A stretch of DNA of 5,319 nucleotides from Candidatus Melainabacteria bacterium (GTDB lineage Bacteria; Actinomycetota; Actinomycetes; Mycobacteriales; Pseudonocardiaceae), in assembly GCA_903970565.1 (NCBI GenBank), contig CAJCJE010001008.1:1-5319 (forward strand), read 5' to 3'. Under the pieces are notes generated by a model. That model searched no databases. It was not told where the DNA came from and worked only from the letters and a program-made list of their open reading frames with translations. The position numbers and the translations under genes are program-made. Of this stretch, positions 1-5,319 are shown in pieces (the stretch's first letter is position 1; each line of letters opens with the position of its first letter).

Positions 1-708
1 CGGGGCGAGCCGCTGATCCTGTTGGCCGGGTCGAGCCAGTCGCACGTCGCCTTCGTGGACTCCGGCCTCGCCGAGGCGCTCGCCGAGCACTTCGAGGTGT
101 GTCTCATGGACCCGACCGGCCTTGGCGACAGCGAACGGGTGACGTCGGCCCGACCCGCGCAGTGGGCGGAGGACGTGATCTCGGTGATGGACGACGTCGG
201 CTGGTCCAGCGCGCACCTGCTCGGCTCGTCGCTGGGCGGTCGCATCGTCGCGAGGGTGGCCGCCGACCATCCCGAACGGGTCCGCACGCTGCTGATCGAC
301 ATGCCGATCACCGGGGTGAGCGACGCGGAGGAGGAGCGCATCTCCGCGATGTTCGCCGACTATGTCCATTCGCCGCTCGCCGCCGGCTGGCAGCGCTGGC
401 ACGGCGAGCGGTGGCGGGAGGCGATGGACTTCTTCGTCGCCTTCCGGGCGCGGCCGGATTTCCGTGAGTACTACAGCCCGCGGTTCTATATCGACCGGAT
501 CGCCGCACCGACCCTGATCTGCCGCTCGGACGAGGAGAATGCCGCCCACCCGTTGGCTCAGGCATTCCAGTGGCACGCGCTGGCGAAGGACTCGAACCTG
601 TGGATCGAGCCCAGGGCCGGCAATGCCGCCCTCACGATGGTGTGCGCGGACGAGGTCGCCCGGCGCTATGCGCGGTTCGTCGAGCAGATATCGAGCGGTT
701 CCATCTGA
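1..708 (+). CDS. alpha/beta-hydrolase-fold protein, 5' end cut by window
   Basis: The frame is open from base 1 to the TGA at 706-708, giving 235 residues; family members have about 260-290, so roughly 25-50 N-terminal residues are missing. Numbering visible residues from base 1, the strand-plus-loop GEPLILLAG (2-10) matches the family's oxyanion region, MDPTGLGDS (36-44) matches the usual DxxGxGxS turn, and GSSLGG (75-80) is the nucleophile elbow with Ser77. PTLICRSDEEN (170-180) is the late strand and loop that normally carries the catalytic acid. Oddities: the usual His-Gly of the oxyanion loop is Ala-Gly (9-10), and where the catalytic His normally follows a Gly there is Asn208 (RAGNAAL). 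Next to ring-cleavage genes, a meta-cleavage-product hydrolase (BphD/HsaD-like) would be expected, but the missing His makes normal hydrolysis doubtful. It could be a degenerate hydrolase or a member with other chemistry. The fold is confident; the function is not. Confidence 0.85.
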   Translation, partial: RGEPLILLAGSSQSHVAFVDSGLAEALAEHFEVCLMDPTGLGDSERVTSARPAQWAEDVISVMDDVGWSSAHLLGSSLGGRIVARVAADHPERVRTLLIDMPITGVSDAEEERISAMFADYVHSPLAAGWQRWHGERWREAMDFFVAFRARPDFREYYSPRFYIDRIAAPTLICRSDEENAAHPLAQAFQWHALAKDSNLWIEPRAGNAALTMVCADEVARRYARFVEQISSGSI

Positions 709-753
709 CGGGACGAACCGATGAACGGTGGCACGAGTTCCGTGTCACGGTTC
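696..753 (+). repeat. short inverted repeats in the hydrolase-to-oxygenase gap
   Basis: CGGTTC occurs at 696-701 and 748-753, and its complement GAACCG at 715-720, so the middle copy could pair with either flank. The tail of this stretch also holds CCGTGTCACGG (740-750), a 5-base inverted repeat around one T. The stems are short, interrupted, and not followed by a T-run, so this does not look like a standard terminator. It may be an operator, a weak processing or attenuation structure, or chance in GC-rich DNA. No convincing -35/-10 promoter was recognised in 709-780. Confidence 0.3.
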
Positions 754-766
754 TCGGTAGCGGCAG

Positions 767-772
767 AGGAGG
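767..772 (+). promoter_or_regulatory. strong Shine-Dalgarno fixing the start at 781
   Basis: AGGAGG sits 8 bases before the ATG at 781. The in-frame upstream ATG at 721 has only a weak GGGA-type sequence before it and would add 20 residues of no recognisable family character. The 781 start is therefore preferred. Confidence 0.85.
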
Positions 773-780
773 TTACAACA

Positions 781-2133
781 ATGGCCACGAATGTGGACGC
801 CGATCATGTCGACGCGCTCGTCTCACTGGAACGGGGCGAGATCGACCGCCGGATCTTCTCGGACGAGGAGATCTTCGAGCAGGAGCTGAAACAGATCTTC
901 GGCCGGGCATGGCTCTTCTTGTGCCACGAGACGCAGATCCCGAAGGCCGGCGATTTCTTCGAGACCCCGATGGGCCGCGACAACGTGCTCACCGTCCGGC
1001 AGAAGGACGGGTCGATCAGGGCGTTCCTCAACACCTGCACCCACCGCGGCAACGCGCTGTGCCGGGCCGAGGAGGGCAACACCAAGGCATTCATGTGCAC
1101 CTACCACGGGTGGTCGTTCAACCTCGGTGGCGACCTGATCGGCATCCCGGACTCCGACCTGTTCTACAAGGGCGACATCGACCGGTCGAAGTACGGGCTG
1201 CGCCGGGTGCCGCAGATGGCCAACTACCACGGGTTCGTCTTCGCGACGATGGACGCGGCGGCCCCACCGATCGAGGACTTTCTCGGCACGGCCGGCCGCA
1301 TGTTCGTCGATCTGGTCGCCGCCCGTGGCGTGCAGGTCGTGCCCGGCATCCAGAAGTTCGTCATCGACTGCAACTGGAAGCTGACGGTCGACAACGTCTT
1401 CGACTGGTACCACGGCCAGATCACCCACATGTCCGCGTTCGGCATCGGGTTCCTGCCCACCAGCGAGGAGTCGGTCACCGACGGCGGCGGCGCGCAGGAC
1501 ACGCTCGGCCGGAAGATCGAGCTGCGCGGCAGCATTCCCGACGGGCGCGACGAGATGGCGGTGATCGCCGAGTACGGGCACGCCCACTCCGGCCCGACGG
1601 CGCGCGCCGTGGCGGCCCACCCGCTGTCCGGGGTGCAGAAGTGGCGCGAGCGTCCAGAGGTCATCGAGGCCATCGGCCCCGTCGGGATGCAGCTCGGTGG
1701 CCACTCGAACATCTTCCCCACCTGCTGGCTCACCAAGTCGCAGCTGTCGCTGCGGGTGCCGATCAGTCCTACCAGGACCGAGATCTGGTGGTTCACCTTC
1801 GTCGACAACGACGCCACGCCCGAGTCCCGCGCGGCCACGATCAGCCAGGCGATCCACGTCTTCGGGCCGGCGGGCTTCCTCGAACAGGAGGACGGCGAGA
1901 ACTGGGCGCAGGCGACGAAGCAGACGCACGGAGCGCGCAGCGCCCAGGTGCCGCACCTGCTCAAGATGGATCTCGGCCGGGGCACGGTCGTGCACGAGCA
2001 CGGTGTCTCGCGCATCGAGAGCACCACCAACGAGCACGCCCAGCTGTGGACCTTCCATGCGTGGGCGCAGTGGATGAAGGGCCTGTCGTGGGACGCGCTG
2101 CACGCGGCGACGGCGCCGCCCGACGTGATCTGA
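781..2133 (+). CDS. Rieske aromatic ring-hydroxylating dioxygenase, large (alpha) subunit, copy 1
   Basis: Complete, 450 residues, the usual length for the catalytic subunit of ring-hydroxylating dioxygenases. These cytoplasmic enzymes take electrons from a ferredoxin or reductase and add both atoms of O2 to an aromatic ring, giving a cis-dihydrodiol. The N-terminal Rieske domain has Cys86-x-His88, 17 residues, then Cys106-x2-His109 for the [2Fe-2S] cluster. The catalytic domain begins near CNWKL (197-201); Asp208, His211 and His216 (DWYH-x4-H) give the bridging Asp and two iron ligands, and Asp371 in LEQED (367-371) fits the third ligand. The bridge region reads Asp204-Asn205 where naphthalene dioxygenase has Glu-Asn, a conservative change. 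All metal ligands are present, so it should be active. Its beta subunit follows 12 bases downstream. The substrate is unknown: the sequence resembles the naphthalene/biphenyl type, but no specific enzyme is claimed. Confidence 0.95.
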   Translation: MATNVDADHVDALVSLERGEIDRRIFSDEEIFEQELKQIFGRAWLFLCHETQIPKAGDFFETPMGRDNVLTVRQKDGSIRAFLNTCTHRGNALCRAEEGNTKAFMCTYHGWSFNLGGDLIGIPDSDLFYKGDIDRSKYGLRRVPQMANYHGFVFATMDAAAPPIEDFLGTAGRMFVDLVAARGVQVVPGIQKFVIDCNWKLTVDNVFDWYHGQITHMSAFGIGFLPTSEESVTDGGGAQDTLGRKIELRGSIPDGRDEMAVIAEYGHAHSGPTARAVAAHPLSGVQKWRERPEVIEAIGPVGMQLGGHSNIFPTCWLTKSQLSLRVPISPTRTEIWWFTFVDNDATPESRAATISQAIHVFGPAGFLEQEDGENWAQATKQTHGARSAQVPHLLKMDLGRGTVVHEHGVSRIESTTNEHAQLWTFHAWAQWMKGLSWDALHAATAPPDVI

Positions 2134-2145
2134 GAAGGAACAGAG

Positions 2146-2706
2146 ATGACCAGCTTGCAAGCGGAAACCGTGCCTGGCGCCGGCATCGACCAGCGCGCTC
2201 TCGCCACGATGGTGCTGCGCTCGCGGATCGAGACGTTCTACTACGACGAGGCGGCGCTGCTCGACGCCCACAACTACGAGGAGTGGGTGCGGCTGTTCTC
2301 CGACGACACCCACTACTTCATGCCCATCCGCCGGACCCGCCTGCGGCGCGAGCTGCACAAGGAGTTCACCCAGCCCGGTGAGATGGCCTTCTTCGACGAC
2401 GACAAGGCGATCCTGGTCGGCCGCTGGAAGAAGGTGGCGGACGGAACCTCGTGGGCGGAGGACCCGCCCTCGCGCACCAGGCACCTCATCACCAACGTGC
2501 GCGTCGTCGCCGACCGCGGCGACGAGTTGGACGTCGAGTCGAACTTCCACGTGTACCGCACCCGGCTCAAGTCGGAGGAGGACTCCTGGTTCGGTTGCCG
2601 CCACGACGTCCTGCGCCGTTGCGGCGACACGTTCCTCATCGCGAGACGCCACATTCTGCTCGATCAGACCATCGTGCTGTCCCGCAACCTCAGCACATTG
2701 TTCTGA
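2146..2706 (+). CDS. ring-hydroxylating dioxygenase, small (beta) subunit
   Basis: Complete, 186 residues, normal for this family (about 160-190). The small subunit has an NTF2/SnoaL-like cone fold, holds the alpha3beta3 hexamer together and usually carries no metal. Visible family features are RIETFYYDEAALLD (26-39), the WVRLFSDDTHYFMPIRRTR stretch near residues 47-65, the PPSRTRHLITNV segment near 107-118, and the C-terminal RHILLDQTIVLSRNLSTLF, which ends like other beta subunits. GAAGGA at 2134-2139, 6 bases before the ATG, is a good ribosome binding site right after the alpha stop. The 12-base gap indicates co-translation with the alpha subunit at 781-2133. Whether it also serves the second alpha subunit at 4521 cannot be told, because the region after that gene is outside the window. 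Confidence 0.94.
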   Translation: MTSLQAETVPGAGIDQRALATMVLRSRIETFYYDEAALLDAHNYEEWVRLFSDDTHYFMPIRRTRLRRELHKEFTQPGEMAFFDDDKAILVGRWKKVADGTSWAEDPPSRTRHLITNVRVVADRGDELDVESNFHVYRTRLKSEEDSWFGCRHDVLRRCGDTFLIARRHILLDQTIVLSRNLSTLF

Positions 2707-2717
2707 AAGGAGTTTCG

Positions 2718-3644
2718 ATGCGCGAAATAACGGCACTGGGATACGTCGTCGTGTCCGGTTCGGATCTCGACGCCTGGTCGACGTTCGGCCAGCACGGCCT
2801 CGGCCTGCAACTGAACTCCCCGGCCGACGGGGAGGACCCCGACACCGTCTATTTCCGGGTCGACGATCGATCCTGGCGGTTCGCGGTCGAACGGGGCGCG
2901 GACGGGGGTCTCGTCGCGCTCGGGTTCGAGGTGGCCAGCGACGCCGACCTGACTCGGCTCTGCGCCCGGCTGGCAGCGGCCGGCGTCGCCACCACGGAGG
3001 CGCCCGCCCTCGCCGGGAAGCGCCGGGTCGGCCGGCTCGTGCAGGCGACCGACCCGTCCGGGGTGCACCTGGAGTTCTTCTGTGGCGCCGCGATCGACAG
3101 GGCCGCGTTCGTGTCGCCGACCGGCGCCCGGTTCGTGACCGGCGCACAGGGCGTGGGCCACGCCGTGATGTCGGTGGCCGACCTGGCCGCGTCGCACTTC
3201 TTCTACCAGGAGCTGCTGGGCTTCCGGCTCAGTGACGTCATCGTCCTGGGCGGCGCCTTCGAGATCTACTTCACCTCACCCAACCGCCGCCACCACAGCC
3301 TCGCCTACGTCGCGCCGCCCGGCGCGCCGGGCGGGCGCCTCGAACACGTGATGCTGGAGGTCGACGATCTCGACGTCGTGGGCCGGGCACTGGACTACTG
3401 CCTCGACAACAAGGTGGCGATCCGCTCGATGCTCGGCAAGCACACCAATGACCACATGGTGTCGTTCTACTGCATCAGCCCGTCCGGGCTCGCGATCGAG
3501 TACGGCTGGGGTGGCCGGGAGATCGACGAGGAGAGCCACCAGGTCAACCGGTACGACGCCTCCAGCTACTGGGGTCACCGCCCACCGGATGGCCGCAGTG
3601 TCGAACAGGAGATCCGCGAGATGCTGGGTGCGGGCCGTGAGTGA
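2718..3644 (+). CDS. type I extradiol (catechol meta-cleavage) dioxygenase, copy 1, BphC-like
   Basis: Complete, 308 residues, close to the ~290-300 of two-domain biphenyl-2,3-diol dioxygenase-type enzymes in the vicinal oxygen chelate superfamily. These cleave a catechol ring beside its two hydroxyls using O2 and Fe(II). The N-terminal domain (about 1-135) is the non-catalytic VOC repeat, starting with the typical LGYVVVSGSDLDAW. The C-terminal domain holds every key residue: iron ligands His148 (GVGHAVM), His210 (LEHVMLEV) and Glu261 (AIEYG); catalytic His193 (RRHHS); and His242 and Tyr251 in GKHTNDHMVSFY. These line up within a few residues of the known BphC positions. The last ~20 residues after SSYWGH are a variable tail. 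AAAGGAG at 2706-2712, overlapping the beta stop, lies 5 bases before the ATG. It probably acts on the catechol made from the oxygenase product; the exact substrate is unknown. Confidence 0.94.
   Translation: MREITALGYVVVSGSDLDAWSTFGQHGLGLQLNSPADGEDPDTVYFRVDDRSWRFAVERGADGGLVALGFEVASDADLTRLCARLAAAGVATTEAPALAGKRRVGRLVQATDPSGVHLEFFCGAAIDRAAFVSPTGARFVTGAQGVGHAVMSVADLAASHFFYQELLGFRLSDVIVLGGAFEIYFTSPNRRHHSLAYVAPPGAPGGRLEHVMLEVDDLDVVGRALDYCLDNKVAIRSMLGKHTNDHMVSFYCISPSGLAIEYGWGGREIDEESHQVNRYDASSYWGHRPPDGRSVEQEIREMLGAGRE
3637..3644 (+). promoter_or_regulatory. 8-base overlap of the two extradiol genes, likely translational coupling
   Basis: The GTG of the second extradiol gene lies before the TGA (3642-3644) of the first, in another frame. 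The nearest good purine-rich site, AGGAG at 3607-3611, is too far upstream to act directly. Re-initiation by ribosomes ending the first gene is the simplest explanation. Confidence 0.55.
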
Positions 3645-4524
3645 GGTCATCGCGCTGGGCTATGTCGGCCTGAGCGCGCCCGACGTCGGCGAGTTCGCGG
3701 AGTTCGCCACCTCGGTGCTGGGTATGCAGGTAGACCCGCGGTCGACGCCCGAACGCCTGCGCCTGCGCGTGGATGAGCGGACGTGGCGGCTGTCGGTCGA
3801 ACTCGGTCCGGGAGGGCTGGCCTACACCGGTTGGGAGGTCGCGAACGCGATCGAGCTGGACCGGCTCGCGGGCCGGCTGGACGCGCTCGGCATCGCCACG
3901 AAGCCGGACGCGGACCTGGCGAAGGAACGCCTGGTGAACGGCCTCCTGCTGTGCAACGACCCCGACGGCAACCAACTGGAGTTCTTCTACGGACCACAGG
4001 TCGACCGCGCACCGTTTCACTCCCCGCGCAACCGGCGGTTCGTGACCGGGCACGAAACTCCGGGCGACATGGGACTGGGCCACGTCGGCATCATGTTCAC
4101 CGACCAGGCCGCCGCCCAGCACTTCTACATGGACGTTCTCGGGTTCCGGCTCTCCGACACCATCCTCGGCACGCCGTTCGTCCACATCAACCGCCGCCAC
4201 CACTCTCTGGTGATCGGGGGCACCCGTCCCGGCGGTGCACCGGGACTGCACCACCTCATGGTCGAGGTCGAAGAGTTGGACATGGTCGGCTATGCCCTGG
4301 ACACGATCCGGGAACGGACCGGCGACACGATCACGCTCACCCTCGGGAAGCACACGAACGACCGCATGACGTCCTTCTACGTCACGACGCCCGGCGGGTT
4401 CGACATCGAGTACGGGTTCGGCGGCGTGCACATCGACGACAGCACCTGGACGACCGCGTCGTACGACGCGATCAGTTTCTGGGGACACAAGGGCCAGAAG
4501 GCCCCGGAGAAGGAGGACAGATGA
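3637..4524 (+). CDS. type I extradiol dioxygenase, copy 2
   Basis: A GTG start at 3637 gives 295 residues beginning MSEVIALGYVGLS, which matches the family's usual N-terminus. It overlaps the end of the previous gene by 8 bases and has only a weak GGG-type site before it, so translation is probably coupled to that gene. GTG at 3628 is a less likely alternative. The enzyme is a two-domain VOC protein with Fe(II) ligands His149 (LGHVGIM), His206 (HHLMVEV) and Glu258 (DIEYG), catalytic His189 (RRHHS), and His239 and Tyr248 in GKHTNDRMTSFY. All catalytic residues are intact. Copy 1 has His where this one has Arg after HTND; that position varies in the family. The ending TPGGFDIEYGFGG recalls the HsaC steroid-catechol group more than copy 1 does, from memory and without a search. 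The two copies are clearly related but far from identical, suggesting different substrates or successive rings rather than a recent duplication. Confidence 0.93.
   Translation: MSEVIALGYVGLSAPDVGEFAEFATSVLGMQVDPRSTPERLRLRVDERTWRLSVELGPGGLAYTGWEVANAIELDRLAGRLDALGIATKPDADLAKERLVNGLLLCNDPDGNQLEFFYGPQVDRAPFHSPRNRRFVTGHETPGDMGLGHVGIMFTDQAAAQHFYMDVLGFRLSDTILGTPFVHINRRHHSLVIGGTRPGGAPGLHHLMVEVEELDMVGYALDTIRERTGDTITLTLGKHTNDRMTSFYVTTPGGFDIEYGFGGVHIDDSTWTTASYDAISFWGHKGQKAPEKEDR
4511..4516 (+). promoter_or_regulatory. Shine-Dalgarno before the ATG at 4521
   Basis: AGGAGG, preceded by GGAGA, lies inside the end of the second extradiol gene, 4 bases before the ATG. The ATG overlaps that gene's TGA as ATGA (4521-4524). 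A strong site plus a stop-start overlap supports this start and coupled expression. Confidence 0.75.
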
Positions 4525-5319
4525 CAGCGCTCGATCTCACGTCACTCGTGGATTCGCGGCGAGGCACCATCGCCCCGGAGATCTTCCACTCGCAGGAGAT
4601 CTACGACCTGGAGCTGGAGAAGATCTTCGGCCGGTGCTGGCTGTTCCTGGCCCACGACTCGATGATCCCCAAGCCGGGCGACTTCATCCAGACCTACATG
4701 GGCGAGGACCCGGTGCTGGTGACGCGCCAGCGCGACGGTTCCGTCCGGGCGTTCCTCAACCAGTGCCGGCACCGGGGTATGCGCATCTGCCGGGCCGACC
4801 AGGGCAATCTCAAGGCGTTCACCTGCTCCTACCACGGCTGGAGCTACGACACGGCCGGCAAGCTGATCAGCGTCCCGCACGAGGAGGACGGCTACTTCAA
4901 CGAGCTGGACAAAAACGAGTGGGGCCCGACGCAGGTCGCGCAGCTCGCGAACCACAAGGGCTACATCTTCGGCACCTGGGACGCGACGGCGCCGGACTTC
5001 GAGACCTACCTCGGTGACATGGCGTGGTACTTCGACGCCTGGTGCGACCTGTGGGAGGGCGGCACCGAGATCGTCGGCGGTGGCGTGCGCTGGGTCATGG
5101 ACTGCAACTGGAAGTTCGCGAGTGAGCAGTTCGCCTCCGACACCTACCACGGTGCCGTCGCCCACGCCTCGGCCAGCAAGGTCGGCGGACCGCCGTCGCC
5201 GGAGATTCCCGTCACCGGTCCCATGATGGCCGAGTGGGCCAAGAACTCGCGGCAGTTCGCCTCGCCGAACGGCCACGGCACCGGCTTCAACATCGGCGGT
5301 GGGGTCTTCGCTCCGATGT
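4521..5319 (+). CDS. Rieske aromatic ring-hydroxylating dioxygenase, large (alpha) subunit, copy 2, 3' end cut by window
   Basis: The frame is open from the ATG at 4521 to the window end (266 residues and one base), about 60% of a normal ~450-residue alpha subunit. The Rieske domain has Cys82-x-His84, 17 residues, then Cys102-x2-His105. The start of the catalytic domain reads CNWKFASEQFASDTYH, with Asp207 and His210, then His215 (H-x4-H); the third iron ligand would lie beyond the window. The EQFxSDxYH form resembles the biphenyl/toluene dioxygenase group, unlike copy 1 with DNVFDWYH. By eye the two alpha subunits share around half their residues, with the same domain order and FGRxWLFLxH and GSxRAFLNxCxHRG motifs, so they are distant paralogues likely to have different ring or substrate preference. 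Its own beta subunit probably follows outside the window, but that is inference. No stop or frameshift is visible in the part shown. Confidence 0.94.
   Translation, partial: MTALDLTSLVDSRRGTIAPEIFHSQEIYDLELEKIFGRCWLFLAHDSMIPKPGDFIQTYMGEDPVLVTRQRDGSVRAFLNQCRHRGMRICRADQGNLKAFTCSYHGWSYDTAGKLISVPHEEDGYFNELDKNEWGPTQVAQLANHKGYIFGTWDATAPDFETYLGDMAWYFDAWCDLWEGGTEIVGGGVRWVMDCNWKFASEQFASDTYHGAVAHASASKVGGPPSPEIPVTGPMMAEWAKNSRQFASPNGHGTGFNIGGGVFAPM

Noticed and set aside
696..720. Rho-independent terminator after the hydrolase gene
   Set aside because: The 6-base stem has a 13-base loop, overlaps the coding end and is not followed by a T-run.
721..780. Upstream ATG at 721 as the start of alpha1
   Set aside because: The extra 20 residues match nothing expected, and AGGAGG lies right before the 781 ATG, not before 721.
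570..2381. Plus-strand open frame of 603 codons crossing the hydrolase, alpha1 and beta genes
   Set aside because: It spans three real genes in another frame and is Arg/Gly-rich low-complexity translation with no family motif.
2451..2717. N-terminal extension of extradiol 1 back into the beta gene
   Set aside because: The frame is open there, but the ATG at 2718 has a good ribosome site and gives the standard N-terminus; the extension overlaps the beta subunit and is Arg/Pro-rich.
823..3147. Very long open frame of 774 codons on the minus strand opposite alpha1, beta and extradiol 1
   Set aside because: It runs antisense to three well-supported genes, has an Arg/Pro/Gly/Val-rich composition and no recognisable domain. 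Long antisense frames are common in DNA with strongly GC-biased third positions.
4542..5276. Minus-strand open frame of 244 codons opposite alpha2
   Set aside because: It lies antisense to a clear Rieske alpha subunit with intact cluster motifs, and is a compositional shadow.

Overview
This GC-rich window, with Shine-Dalgarno-led starts, one GTG start and tightly packed genes, looks like an actinomycete chromosome or plasmid (Actinomycetota). Genus cannot be decided from the sequence alone. All genes are on the + strand. Together they form part of an aromatic-ring degradation operon that is cut at both ends.

Layout: 1-708 is the 3' part of an alpha/beta-hydrolase-fold gene. A 72-base gap (709-780) carries small inverted repeats and a strong ribosome binding site. 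It is followed by a complete Rieske ring-hydroxylating dioxygenase alpha subunit (781-2133), its beta subunit (2146-2706), a first type I extradiol dioxygenase (2718-3644), a second extradiol dioxygenase (3637-4524) and the 5' half of a second Rieske alpha subunit (4521-5319, open at the window end). Gaps from the first alpha gene onward are 12 and 11 bases, then overlaps of 8 and 4 bases. This points to one co-transcribed and partly translationally coupled unit.

Likely joint function: the Rieske oxygenases would add O2 to an aromatic ring to give a cis-dihydrodiol. A dehydrogenase, not in the window, would turn it into a catechol. The extradiol enzymes would cleave that catechol next to its hydroxyls, and a hydrolase would normally split the meta-cleavage product. 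The notable points are the doubling of both oxygenase types (two alpha subunits, two extradiol enzymes, one beta subunit seen) and an adjacent hydrolase-fold protein that keeps the nucleophile elbow but lacks the usual oxyanion-loop His and catalytic His. No ferredoxin, reductase, dihydrodiol dehydrogenase, regulator, RNA gene, mobile element or CRISPR array was seen. The substrate cannot be read from the sequence; a bicyclic or multi-ring compound is a reasonable guess.
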